A stretch of DNA of 64,000 bases from Coix lacryma-jobi var. lacryma-jobi (GCA_009763385.1 CM019824.1:112176660-112240659), one strand, 5' to 3'; positions 11,157 to 21,569 are shown, counted from the first letter of the stretch. Numbers and translations: made by a program. The notes: generated by a model not told the origin, from the letters alone.

Positions 11157-14100
11157 TGTCAAGCACTGCATTAGGAACTACACTTAGCTACTAAAACTCA
11201 TAAGCAATGCATTGCATCATTTCATGTGCATGAAAGTGCTTTTTGTCCTTGGTTTCATTAATTGGATTATTGATTTCTGTTGGACTTGATGGTTTAAATG
11301 GATTTCTGATTTGACAAATAATTTTATAAAGTAGAGAATAATGAATCTAATACTTTTTATATTGATACCTTGACCTAGTTTAAAAATGGTTTGACAAATA
11401 AAAATGGGAGAACGAATGATTTATGTCTCAAAAACTGACTTTATTTATATGGAGGCTGTAAAAATGATTTTCAAAAAAAGTGTCTTATTTGAAAGTTGTA
11501 GAGAAAATTATTTTGAGCAACTTTTATTTTTGGGTCAAAGCCTGGTTTGAAGTTTTCGAAACTGTTTTTGATTGGTCAAAGTTTGAAAAGATTTTGGAAA
11601 AAGAAAAAGGAAAATGTTTTTCTCCCGGCGCCACCCTTTCGGCCCAGCCGGCCTTTCGGCCTAGTCCCGCCCGCGCCGGCCCACGCCGCTCCCACGCTCG
11701 CCCGTGCTGTGCGCGCGCGCTGCAGCGCCGGTCAGCCGACCGCACCGCGCCGTACGCCGGCCGGCCTGCCACGTGGCGGCTTGACCCTGCCGCAAATCCG
11801 CCTCCGCCACTCTCCGCGCGATCCTTTTTCTCCCGATCACGCAACGATCTCCACCGGCCACTCCTGCGCTGCCTCGCCTGCCGCGCTGCCTCGCTGCTCG
11901 CGCCGCTCTGCCGTGACGTCGCGTCGGCCGTGGCCCCCGCCATGACTATCGCTCGCCGCCGGCCGGGCAAAGACCCCACACACCGCACCCCTCTCCCTCC
12001 CACTCTTCTTTCGCACGTGCCGCACCCCCAGCTCTTCTACTCTCTGCAAACTAACGTGAGCGCGAACGCTTGTGCTCGCCGCCGTTCGGCACCAAAAGCC
12101 CGCACCACCGTTCTGACCTCACCCAACCACCACCATCCGATTCCTCTCGCCAACCTCTCCGCCTTCACCGTGCACACGCCGTGCGCGCGCCATCTTCCCC
12201 GACCAAGCCCCACTGTCACCAGAAGACGAGGTGCCCCCTTCGGTCCCCGTTCACCGCCGAAAGAAGCTCGAGCCCGTTCCGCACCACCCCGAGCTTCGCC
12301 ACCTTCCTCCTTCACCCTCAAGCTTCATCAGGCCAAGGCAAGGTGAGAACACACCTCCGCGAGGTCTCTACCGCCCTCTAGCCCCCCTCTTCTTCCCCGA
12401 CCGAGCGCCATGGACACCGCCATGGCCGCGCACGTGGTCAAGCTCCACTGGAGCTTCACCGGCCGAACCAACCACCTAGTTCCACTTCCTAGGGTTCGCA
12501 TAAGCTTACGCCCCTGTTAATTTGGCCGGCGATCGCCGGAAACGGCTTAGCCGCGCGTCACCGCCGCCGCCGTCCCCCATCGCTCGCCGCCGGCGAGCTT
12601 TGGCCATGCGCTAGCCCAACCATCACCACCACTCGGTTCGCCATGTCGTGGGGATCACGCCGAGCACCACCTCACCGGCGACGACCTCGCCGCCGGCGAG
12701 AAACCCCCGGTCAAACCCTTCCCCTGCTCCGCCCTCACTGACTGCTGGGCCCCCGTTGACCATGTGGCCCCACGCGTTAGCCACCCATGGTCCATAGACC
12801 GAGTCTGCGCAGTATGGGCCGGGAGTTTTCAAATGTTTTTCCTTTTTGTTTTAATTTCCAGAAAAGCTTGTTATTTTTGTGTAGCACGATTTAAAAAGTC
12901 CAAATGAAGTGCTTTTAGTTTTGGTAGTTTGCTCATGAGTAGATCTATCATGGAAAAATATGAAAGTATTTTTGGTAAAAGTTTTTATTACTGTTTTTAT
13001 TTAATTCAGTTTATGTGCTTTTATTGAGATAAATGGATTTATATATTTTCTGGTCGAGTTAATTCAGGATAAAATTTGTGAAGGCTTCTTATCATGTTAA
13101 GTACTTGTGAAAAATGTATGAGGCACTATTTATATAGAAAAAGTGTCTGTTAGGGTTTAAAGTCCTTTTTGGTCGTTTTCTTGGAATAAGTGTTAACGTG
13201 TTTTATATGTGAAAATAAAATATGGGAAAATTTGTGCAGTCTCTGCGTGTAATGTTCCAGCTAGGAAAAATGTTAAGCATAGGTTATTACATGGAAAAAT
13301 GTGAAGTTGCTGTACAAATGTGCTTTTCTGTGTTTTCATTAGGAAATTCATGTAGGAAATAATATAATGTTTCTGTTCAAGGAACTTTCTTGATAAATAT
13401 GAAACGTGAAGTAGAATCTGGGAAAAATATGAAAATGAGTTTATCACCCTTTTCCAGTAGGGTTGCAGTTCAAGTGGTTTGTTTTGGCATAAACTTGTTT
13501 ATTTTGTGTAGGTTGATATATTCATGCTTAGGCAGTGAGTTTTCTACAGTAAAGTGGTTATGAATAGGTGAAGCTAGGAAAAATATGAAACCTGCTGTTT
13601 GACACTTTTCATGAAAAGAGTTAGTTCAAAGCATCTTTTGAGCAGTTTATTTCATCTTTTTGTACCTGTTGTTCTGTATATTGTTCTGTATTTTATCTCT
13701 TGCTGGGATTTGGACAGTGAAGTCCAGTTAGTGTCAGTTACCTTCTGGAATTTTGGTGGATTTTTCTGAGTTCAGAAAAATGCACTTGCAGTTCAAACCT
13801 GAGTCTCTTTTGATTTAATAAATGAAAAATGGTTAAATTAATAGTTTCTTTTATGTAGTAATTAAGTGTTTTTCTTCAATGTCAAAAGTGGTTCAACAAG
13901 TTAGCTTTGTTGGTTTGCAAGAAACATCTGCATTCATACCACCACATCCCGCACCCCGCATTATTTACTTAATTATTATTCACCGCGTGGAATGGGATAG
14001 ACAGTCCCGGAGACCGACCAGGAGTCGGAAGCAAACGACGAGCAGGAGATACCGGAGCTGCCCAGGACCGAGGAAGTCGACACCGCGCCGGAAGCTAACC

Positions 14101-15632
14101 TGCCTGAGTGCCCCGCTCACGAGGGCTCAGTCTTTTCCCAAGGCAAGCCCCGGAGCATTCTAAGTCTCCCAGTTTTCTAATTAATTTAATTGGGTATTTT
14201 ATATTGTGATGCATTAGGTACAGGAGTTGATTGAATCCTACCTGCTGCATTACCCTTCCTTGAATATTGTTTATACCTGCCTTGTTATCCTGTTCCTTAT
14301 TTATAATGTAGAATTGCTTAGTCTGCTTAATAAAAGTAGTAGTTAAGGATGTTTCCGTAATACCCCTGGTGGGTATTTACCGGATCACGGTTGGCTATAT
14401 TTGCTATCGTGGAAAAGAACCTGAGTAGTAATGAAATACGGTCAACTGGAAGGCAAGGCACAAGTTTGGAAACTTAGGGCAGTTCGTTCGTTGGATCGTG
14501 TAGGTTTGTATCGATGTTGGCCTTCGTTCATTTTTGAACGCGCCCTTTTACTTAGGGATATGTCGGTGCCGTAATCATCAACCCCAAAGCCGGTTAGACG
14601 CTGTTCGGGCCGGAATCAACCTGAGTCGCGCCCTCTAGTATGGAAATGCGATCTGCCTCGGGATGGCCATCGCCAGGTTCCAATTGGGCGGTTCGTGCTT
14701 GAACCGCGACGATTACCACCACGAACAAGCATCGAGCGGTTACCCAATGCATGGACCCGACGGGGAAAGTGTGGGTTGGTATTAAAGGTCTCCCCCAGTT
14801 AGTGGGAAACTATGGCGAGCTTCACCACGATACAACTCCATGTGATATTTAAAGGTTCAACTAAAATATGGATAAGTCAACTGGATATGGTTATATTATT
14901 GCTTGTTACACTCAATTGGATGTATTAGTTCAGGTGCAAAACCTAGATAAAGAGGTAGGTCTAAAATTGATAGCTCATCAATATTATTAATTAATCCTTT
15001 TCTTAATACTGAGCTTTTCGCAACTAAGGATCCCAGCTCCACCCAAAAGCCTTGCATACCATTGGTGTCTTTATTTTCAGTTGGACAGGTAAGTCTAGCT
15101 AAGTACATTTCCGTACTCAGGGTTTATCCCGTTTATTGCAGATGGCCAAGTGTATTATGGCTATTGTAAGCACTGCCTCTACCCGGTGGAGGGTGATGAG
15201 GAGTAGGCCCAGGGCAGGGTCGTCAAGAAGCTTCCCCTTCTCTTTTGCCGGACTGAGACTCCTAGTGGCACATTATCTGAAAAAAGGAGGAGTGAGTTGT
15301 GTTGGGTGAAGTTATCAAACAATGTTTTATTTGGACCACATGTGTGGTGGTTGTGTTTCAAAACTGCTTTAAGCTTCCGCACTTTTAAAATTCGGTATTG
15401 TAATAACTCTATTTTAATTTCGCACTCTGATGTTAAATTCGGTTTCGTTTATCTGTGTTGTATCCTTTCGAATGTAATACTTGAACGATGCGATCCTGTA
15501 TGATGTACGATGTTTGAAATCCTTCAAGATTTTCAGACTACCGGGGTTATATGGGTTCAAGTGCGAGTCGATGTCAGACGGATTTGACTAAGATGGTACT
15601 TGAGCTCTTATAATCAGGGCGGTTCCGCAACA
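11144..15632 (+). repeat. G1 3' LTR (4,489 bp)
   Basis: Collinear with 135-4605. Differences seen include an extra ~20 bp near 11,648-11,668 (a partial repeat of CGGCCTTTCGGCC-type sequence), an extra segment near 12,570, a 10-bp repeat of TTGTTCTGTAT type near 13,675, and a deletion near 14,790. It ends GCAACA followed by GACAC. The 5' LTR ends GCGACA at the same point. Confidence 0.92.
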
Positions 15633-15637
15633 GACAC
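15633..15637. repeat. target-site duplication of G1, right copy (GACAC)
   Basis: Identical to 130-134. It lies within the copia V gag coding sequence (codons for E-C in GDCKEC on the minus strand). Confidence 0.9.
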
Positions 15638-17126
15638 TCTTTGCAATCACCAACCAAGTCTAGCCTACTCTTCAGCTTATCATACACTTCAATCAAAGAG
15701 GCATACTTGGTTTGTATGGTGGCAAAGTTTGTCATATGCATCGTGCACTCCTCACACTCCTCATCAGTCACCCTCACCTCGGACTTAGCGAACTCAAGCT
15801 CCTTAAGCGCCTCGTTCATATTAGCCTTAAACTCATTGTGCTCACAGATGGCACGGTTGAGTTGCTTGTCCTGACCGAGAACTATATCAACCAGAGAATC
15901 GCGTTCACTAGTAAGACGATCGACAAGAGAGGAGGTTGATACCTCGGAAGCATCGTCGTTGTCGTCGTCGGTGGTGTCGGCATTCTTTGCTTGGCACTTG
16001 CGGTCCTCTTCATCCAAGGCCATGGTGCAGAAGCCCTTGGAGGAGTTGCCGAAGAAGCAGAGTCCGTTGAAGCGTTCTTCCATCTTGTGCTCGGACCTGT
16101 CATCGCTGGAGTCACCATCGGAGGTCTTCTCTCCATCGCTGATGGTGGCGAGGAAGGCACGCCGCCCGACGTCGAAAGCCTTCTCCACATCCTCCCGGCG
16201 GTAGCTGCACTTCTTCTTCCCGGCCTTGTTCTCCGGCTTGGCCTTGCGCCTGGAGTTGCGGTTCTTGCCGGGGAAGCTCTTGTCACGCTTGGGGCAGTTT
16301 GCGACGAAGTGATCTGGATCTCCACATCCGTAGCGGCCCTCACGTGCGCTACCACGTCGGCGATTCAGACGGTTGTTGTGAAACCGCGAGAACTGGGTGA
16401 TGATGAGGGTGAGCTCGTCATCGTCCAACGCCTCCACCTGCTCCTCTGTCACTGAAAGCAAAGAAGACAAAGCAAAGAGAGGTGGTGAAGCATCAGCGGA
16501 AAGAGTCAATCCACCCTTCCCTAAGACCAAAGCAATAGATTGAGAAGATGGGTTCTTCAGCTTGGCATGAGTCAAGTGATCGATTTTGGTGGACTTGAGT
16601 TTGCTGAATAGCTTGTCCACGGTGAGGGTGTCGTAAGAAGGAGACTCAATGATGGTTGACACCTTCGCCTCCCATACTTCCGATCTAGGGCATATAGAAG
16701 CTTAAGTGCCCTCTCATGATCATCATAAGGTAGGTTGGCCCGATTGGCACGCATCTTGTTCACAATCATCTGAAACCGAGCGAACATAGCATCAATCGTC
16801 TCTCCGTCCAACTGAACAAAGTTCTTATATTCCCGATTGTAAGTCTCAAAGAGTCTGGTCTTGACTTGAACGGTCCCCTCGTGATAGCTCTGAAGCTTCA
16901 CCCAGATCTCTCGAGCAGTCTGAAGCTCGGAAACACACTCGAACTCAGGAAGGGATATGTTGGCCAAAAGTGCATTTTGGGCCTTAGAGTTGGCCTCGTG
17001 TTGGTCAATTTGGAGCTAACCAACTCGAGCCGCAACGACCACGTAATCAACATTCTCACATATCTCCCAAACAGAAGAACTGATGCTACCCTCGAAGTAG
17101 GGAGCCTTGCCATTCCCTCGATCCAT
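15633..17126 (-). pseudogene. gag: copia V gag (UBN2-type), upstream segment
   Basis: Minus strand. The start is the ATG at 17,126 (MDRGNGKAPYFEG), 49 bases downstream of the PBS. The UBN2 core follows (…YHEGTVQVKTRLFETYNREY, then LDGETIDAMFARF and DDHERALKLLYALDR). A CCHC-type knuckle sits around 16,330-16,290 (YGCGDPDHFVANCPK), then a basic region and an acidic serine-rich stretch, then a coiled coil that continues at 134-1. Breaks: an in-frame TAG near 17,020 with apparent loss of part of the N-terminal domain, and a 1-base loss near 16,672 (between DRK and WEAK). The reading frame is finally cut by G1 at 15,633. It forms the cytoplasmic particle in which copia RNA is copied (family knowledge). 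Confidence 0.88.
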
Positions 17127-17174
17127 GTCGCCCTTAGGATCCGAAACAGATTAAGGTAGAGAAGATCCTTAACC

Positions 17175-17187
17175 GGCTCCGATACCA
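17175..17187 (-). promoter_or_regulatory. copia V primer binding site
   Basis: GGCTCCGATACCA on the plus strand, i.e. TGGTATCGGAGCC on the minus strand, two bases inside the LTR edge. It matches the initiator-Met type. Confidence 0.85.
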
Positions 17188-17189
17188 AT

Positions 17190-19225
17190 TGAAGGACCAA
17201 ATTGGCGACCAGAGGGGGGTGAATCGGAGCCTCAAATTTCAACTCGTGAAATCAATAGCCCTTGTCCTAGAGAGTCACCCCAAAAGCAAGACATGGGCTT
17301 GCTAGTGTCCACGACCCTAGATGTAGGGTGGATGCTTCCGAGAAGCACAGCGGGACACTATACAACCCAAGAAGTCCAACGCAAAAGCCGAAAACCAAAA
17401 CTGACACCGAACGAACGAACTGCGGATGAGAACGCTCAGATCAGCACTGACCGGACTCTGGTGTGCGTCCGGTCTGTGCTGAGCTGTTCTGGAAGCTCTC
17501 TGTGCTGGACCGGACTCACTGAGCCTGAGCGTCCGGTCACAACACGGTGCGTCCAGTCAGTGACACCAGGCAATAAACAGTGTCAGAGTCGCGTGCGGTC
17601 ACACTAGAACCCAGTGTCCGGTCAACACAGTGCAAAACGACGCAGCCAAACCTTCAACAACCGGACTCACTGGACAGAGTCCGGTTAACCCGATCCCAGC
17701 GTCCGGACACCCCGAACCAGTGTTGTTCGTCCACCGATTCGACTCGATCTCCCTCAAATCGAAGACTCTTGGTCTCAAACTTCGTGAGGGGAGTCACACG
17801 GATGATAGTGAGCTACTCCTAGGAGATCATGGCTAGAACCTATCTCCAAATTGATGAATCAATAGAGTTCGGGGGAAAAGAAGAAGGAGCCCGATCCAAC
17901 GAAAAAACCGACCGATCTGATGATTCAAGGGGCTAGAAATCAATTCCTTCAGTCAAAAGATCGTAATCATAGTCGTGCATAAATGGTTCAAACGAAGTCG
18001 CAAACCAACTCACGGAGAAGAAGAACGAGGCAAATCTCCATGAGGGACAAAAATTAGAATGCGAAGAACACTCAAGCAAAACACGAATCGATCATGATTT
18101 CAACCGTGTCTTGAACCCACGAGACAAGAGGTGAGATTACAGTCTCACTTCCTAAAAAATCTCCAGTACACAGAGGTATTGTCCACTCTGCGGATCACAG
18201 GCAGCGAGGTATGGTTGAACCTAAGCGGGGGCTAGAGAGAGAGCTCAGGAAACAAATGCTGCAAGGATGGAATGAAAGGAGGGGCACCTCTCTTATTTAT
18301 AGCCTAAGTACAATAGTCCCCTTCTACCCCTAGATACAAGAGCGAAGCGGCCAACCCTAGGGGTATCCCGGTCCAACTCTGCTGATCGTCGATCCGACGG
18401 CCACGCGCCTTCCTATCCTTAGCTTCGCCTCGACGCAAGCCTCAGGATGCTGCCACATGTCGTCCTGTCGACCGCCGCGCCTTCCTCGTGCATAGCTTCG
18501 CCGCCGCGCCAGCCTCTCCACGCCGCCACGCGTCGACCGTACTTTTGGACCTCCCCCCGGGTTTGAGGCTGAAACTGGGAAACCTGTCCTCCGGCTGAGT
18601 TTTGTGACCAAACTCAGAAACCCGCCAGCCTAGGTTTTGAGGCCCAAACCTGGAAATCGTCCTTGCCGAGTTTTGAGGCCCAAACTCGGAAACCTGCCAC
18701 CCCGAGTTTTGTGGCCCAAACTCGGAAACCGTCGAGGGTAGTTTTTTGAGGCTCAACTACCAAACCCGCGCCGTAGACGGTATGTGGTTCGCACACCCCG
18801 AGTTCCAGCACCGATGCTGGAGCATGTCCAGCCTCCACGCCGGGCACAGTGCATTCGCCTGCCTTCTCGGCCTCCCGCCAAGTGTCACGACGCCATCACC
18901 TTCCTCCTGACTCGGCCGATGCACCGCGCATCCCCATGTGCTCTTGCTTGTCGATGCCACGTGCCAGCGACCACAGCTGGTCCTCAGGTCTCCCGGTCTA
19001 TCGGTCCAAGCCTCACGTCCGCCCTTCACCGCTGCCGGTCCATCGGCATGACACATCTCTACTTGACCTTCACCTCACCTTCGACCACTATCTCCGAGCT
19101 CCGCGCCTGCACATCAACACAGACAAGAGACATGTTGCCTCTCACCCCTTCCAGTGAGCCTGTTGACCGATCCCTCATCACTCAGGAAGGGAACCATAAG
19201 GGCACATATCAACCTTGTGTTCGCA
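17190..19225 (-). repeat. copia V 5' LTR (2,036 bp)
   Basis: Plus-strand edges are TGAAGGACCAAATTGG and CCTTGTGTTCGCA. It shares the AGAGGGGGGTGAAT edge module with the other copia LTRs in the window. Reading 5'-3' on the minus strand, ~50-bp subrepeats (18,540-18,770) precede a TATA box (18,301-18,293). Repeated GTCCGGTC/GACCGGAC words (17,450-17,715) lie downstream, in the transcribed leader. Confidence 0.88.
18293..18301 (-). promoter_or_regulatory. TATA box of copia V LTR
   Basis: Minus-strand TATAAATAA, followed by a purine-rich leader. The corresponding position in the Z LTR is GATAAATAG at 50,396-50,404. Confidence 0.65.
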
Positions 19226-19842
19226 AACAAGCTTGTGACGGACCGGCTATGAGTGCCACGTTTGCCATCATAAAGGGGTATGCGGTGATGCAGCGCAGTT
19301 TGGGAAGCATGACCGAATCGTTTCATCATGTCCGAAAAGAGAAGAGACAGGCTCAAAGAGAGTTTGATGAGGAGATGGAAAATCTGCAAGAGGAACTTGG
19401 CCAAAGGACCTTGGAAAGGGATCAAACTATCCAAAGGAATGTGATAGCGGCCCAGGAGATCATCAGGCTGGAGGAGCAGCTTCGGCGTGCAAAACACGCT
19501 AACCAGAGCGCTGAGAACATGATGGTGAGACTTCTTCAACAGCGGAATGAAGCTTAGGAAGGGGAAAATGCCCTAAGGAATCGTAATATGGATTTGGAGC
19601 AGCAGTTGATGGCAGTTGAAGCCTACAACGACAACCTTCATGAAGAAGTGCGTCACCTCAACAACCAGCTCTATCCATATCATCCTCCAGGCGCAGCCGA
19701 GATGGAGGTTGGCATCGTTCTTGCAGATGATGGAGCTGAAGAGGGTGGAGCACCCATCGTCAACCAAGATGGAGACGAAGAAGAAGAAGCTGATGGAGCC
19801 GAAGATGCAGAGAGTCACGTGTCTGATGCGGGAAGCGGCTAG
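19226..19842 (+). pseudogene. T2 ORF0, C-terminal coiled-coil part
   Basis: One frame with a single TAG at 19,555. It carries AMSATFAIIKGYAVMQRSL and a long heptad-rich segment (EEMENLQEELGQRTLERDQ), matching the AMSAT…QITLERDD layout of G1 ORF0. The acidic tail (DGDEEEEADGAEDAE) ends at the TAG at 19,840. The N-terminus, including any H3-like tail, is lost under the V insertion. It confirms that ORF0 is a conserved accessory gene of this lineage rather than a G1 accident. Confidence 0.72.
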
Positions 19843-19888
19843 AGCATAGGCTTAGTTGTCTTTCTTTCGTTATCGTTTATGTATTGAA

Positions 19889-20312
19889 TGTAACGTCCCG
19901 CCTCCACGAGGCCGGGCCGAGTTACATCTGGCAGCTTTTATAGGACATAGACTGCCCTCACAGACCAATACTAGTCTTTTCAGCACACTTTGTCCTCACT
20001 CATGCACACCCGGGAAGGACTTCCCGGTCGATCACCCATCCCTGTCTCCACGAGGAGGGGCCCACTTACATCTAGCAGCTTTTATAGGACATAGACTACC
20101 CTCACAGACCAACACTAGTATTTTCTACGCACTTTGTCCTCACTCATGCACACCCGGGAAGGACTTCCGGTCGGTCACCCATCCCTAAATTTCTCCAGTT
20201 CAAGCACGCTTAACTTTAGAGTTCTTTAGAGATGGGCTTCCGGAAAAGATGTTGCAACTTGTTGGTATGAGTATCCTATTATTCCTATTAAGCCCTGGGC
20301 TGAGATGTTACA
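19889..20312 (-). repeat. Cassandra LTR copy 1 (3'-most), with internal duplication
   Basis: TGTAACGTCCC…GATGTTACA in plus reading, with TG/CA ends. It is 424 bp against 281 bp for copy 3. The excess comes from a ~141-bp direct duplication: 19,900-20,040 is repeated at 20,043-20,184, each starting CTCCACGAGG and ending CACCCATCCCT. A 5S-like domain is present at ~20,160-20,276. Confidence 0.82.
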
Positions 20313-20511
20313 TCCTCACCCCCTTAAGAGATCGACGTCCTCGTCGATCAACCCCAAGCCAGGAACGTCCTCTCATGGCCACGTCCATGTGTTGCCAGCA
20401 CATGTGCCATGTTGTGTGACCACTCTGGGTCCACACCAGCCATGACACCATGCCTGAGCCACTACGACACACACGCCCGTGAAACCGCGAGGGTTGGCTC
20501 CGATACCATTC
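20313..20511 (-). other. Cassandra internal domain 1 with PBS and PPT
   Basis: 199 bp, non-coding. The minus-strand PPT CTTAAGGGGGTGAGGA (20,328-20,313) abuts LTR copy 1. The PBS complement GGCTCCGATACCA (20,496-20,508) sits three bases from LTR copy 2. Confidence 0.8.
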
Positions 20512-20660
20512 TGTAATGCCTCGCCTCCACGAGGTCGGGCCCACTTACATCTGGCAGCTTTTATAGGACATAGACTGCCCTCACAGACCAACACCAGTCT
20601 TTTCTGTGCACTTTTTCCTCACTCATGCGCACCCGGGAAGAACTCCTCAGTCGGTCACCC
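20512..20660 (-). repeat. Cassandra LTR copy 2, truncated
   Basis: Matches copy 3 from its TGTAATGCC edge up to GTCGGTCACCC. It then jumps directly into the internal sequence TCTCATGGCC, losing most of the 5S-like domain, the LTR end, the PPT and the start of the internal domain in one deletion. Confidence 0.82.
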
Positions 20661-20801
20661 TCTCATGGCCACGTCCATGTGTTGCCAGCACATGTGCCAT
20701 GTTGTGTGACCACTCTGGGTCCACACCAGCCATGACACCATGCCTGAGCCACTACGACACACACGCCCGTGAAACCGCGAGGGTCGGCTCTGATACCATT
20801 C
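20661..20801 (-). other. Cassandra internal domain 2 (partial)
   Basis: 141 bp nearly identical to the second part of internal domain 1. The PBS complement is GGCTCTGATACCA (20,786-20,798). The PPT half is missing because of the deletion. Confidence 0.8.
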
Positions 20802-21082
20802 TGTAATGCCTCGCCTCCACGAGGTCGGGCCCACTTACATCTGGCAGCTTTTATAGGACATAGACTGCCCTCACAGACCAACACCAGTCTTTTCTGTGTA
20901 CTTTTTCCTCACTCATGCGCACCCGGGAAGAACTCCTCAGTCGGTCACCCATCCCTAAATTTCTCCAGGCCAAGCACGCTTAACTTTAGAGTTCTTTAGA
21001 GATGGGCTTCTGGAAAAGAAGTTGTAACTTGTTGGTATGAGTATCCTATTATTTCTATTAAGCCCTGGGCTAGGATGTTACA
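20802..21082 (-). repeat. Cassandra LTR copy 3 (5' LTR), complete
   Basis: 281 bp, TGTAATGCC…GGATGTTACA in plus reading. It contains the best preserved 5S-derived domain in the window. Confidence 0.84.
20930..21046 (-). promoter_or_regulatory. 5S rRNA-derived domain (Pol III internal promoter) in Cassandra LTR
   Basis: On the minus strand the segment opens GGATACTCATACCAACA, has AGTTAAGCGTGCTTGG (20,985-20,970; box A) and GGATGGGTGACC (20,954-20,943; box C). These match plant 5S rRNA words from memory. The middle part diverges. It is a mobile copy of a Pol III promoter rather than a functional 5S gene. A second copy lies at ~20,160-20,276. Confidence 0.82.
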
Positions 21083-21262
21083 TCAAACAAGTTATGTTGG
21101 GTTGTAAACCTTAAGACCTCGTTGCTACCTTTGGAACCGTTTGGAAGTATCGAACCTTGGTTGCGTTTTATCGCTTTTGCATTTATGCGAGTATCAAGCG
21201 CTTTTCGTATATCCATTTTTGATGTTATTTATGTGGAACGACTTGTGTATGTGCCTTATTGA

Positions 21263-21569
21263 TGAGGACATCACTCCTTTGGATACACACAATGATCCTC
21301 TGGTGAGTTATCATGGTCCAATGACACGAGCTCGCGCGCGTCAACTAAATTTAGAGGTGAATTCGTTCCTATGTAACACTTTAAATGTTTTTGAGAATAG
21401 ATTGCTTCCTAATGATTATGTGTTGATTAGGAAACATGGAGAGTACCCAAAGATGCATAGAGGAAGGCTTGGAGGCGTGGAGGACCAGCAAGGGCGCCTG
21501 ATTCAAGTTGGAGATCAAAACCAAGTTGATTTCGAGTCAGTTTCGGAGTCCAGGAGCAGTCAGCACTAA
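21263..21569 (+). pseudogene. Pol C-terminal tail encoded in the CRM-like LTR
   Basis: About 100 open codons from the LTR edge to a stop at 21,569, including YHGPMTRARARQLNLEVNSF. This motif closes many grass gypsy polyproteins. Here it lies in the 5' LTR, so it is not translated from this position. It mirrors the end of the pol frame that would run into the 3' LTR. Confidence 0.6.

Larger units (their letters stand above)
135..15632 (+). mobile_element. Ty3/gypsy chromovirus G1 (Tekay-type), near-complete, 15.5 kb
   Basis: Complete structure in plus orientation: 5' LTR 135-4605, PBS 4608-4620, ORF0 5327-6361, gag-pol 6685-11156, PPT 11129-11143, 3' LTR 11144-15632, flanked by GACAC. The domain order is gag, zinc knuckle, protease, RT, RNase H, integrase, chromodomain. 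The C-terminal chromodomain, tRNA-iMet PBS and very long LTRs point to the Tekay (Del-like) chromovirus clade. From memory, extra ORFs upstream of gag are known in rice relatives such as RIRE3/RIRE8. The two LTRs are collinear with scattered substitutions and a few small indels, and each ORF carries only a few breaks. It is therefore younger than the V element it interrupts. Confidence 0.93.
1..19225 (-). mobile_element. Ty1/copia element V, 5' part (continues left of window, split by G1)
   Basis: Minus-strand copia retrotransposon. Reading leftward from 19,225: LTR (19,225-17,190), tRNA-iMet-type PBS (17,187-17,175), gag (17,126-15,633), then the G1 gypsy insertion, then gag again from 134 to 1. 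The LTR runs from TGCGAACA on the minus strand to TTGGTCCTTCA, with TG/CA ends. It is in the same LTR family as the LTRs at 49,422-51,438 and 58,300-60,336 (about 2.03 kb each). Pol and the 3' LTR lie off the left edge. Base AACAA (19,226-19,230) would be one copy of its target duplication, but the partner is not visible. Confidence 0.85.
19889..21082 (-). mobile_element. Cassandra TRIM, rearranged tandem (LTR-internal-LTR-internal-LTR)
   Basis: Non-coding mini-retrotransposon on the minus strand with three LTR copies (19,889-20,312; 20,512-20,660 truncated; 20,802-21,082) and two short internal domains with tRNA-Met-type PBS. The LTRs contain a 5S rRNA-derived domain, diagnostic of Cassandra. 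Flanks TTGAA (19,884) and TCAAA (21,083) match at 3 of 5 bases, so the target duplication is uncertain. It has no coding capacity and depends on enzymes from other elements. Confidence 0.85.
19226..21259 (+). mobile_element. Tekay-like remnant T2 (ORF0 end and spacer)
   Basis: Plus-strand fragment of an older chromovirus related to G1. It is truncated on the left by copia V, broken by Cassandra (19,889-21,082), and ends at the CRM-like LTR (21,260). Sequence 19,843-19,888 and 21,083-21,259 looks like the ORF0-gag spacer of G1 in character, but alignment is weak. Confidence 0.6.

Noticed and set aside
18784..19225. Plus-strand frame joining the V LTR to T2 ORF0
   Set aside because: Fortuitous: it crosses the LTR boundary at 19,225, and only the part after it has family similarity.
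20930..21046. A genuine 5S rRNA gene
   Set aside because: Only boxes A and C and the 5' end resemble 5S; the middle is diverged. The segment lies within a TG…CA-bounded LTR next to a PBS, so it is Cassandra.
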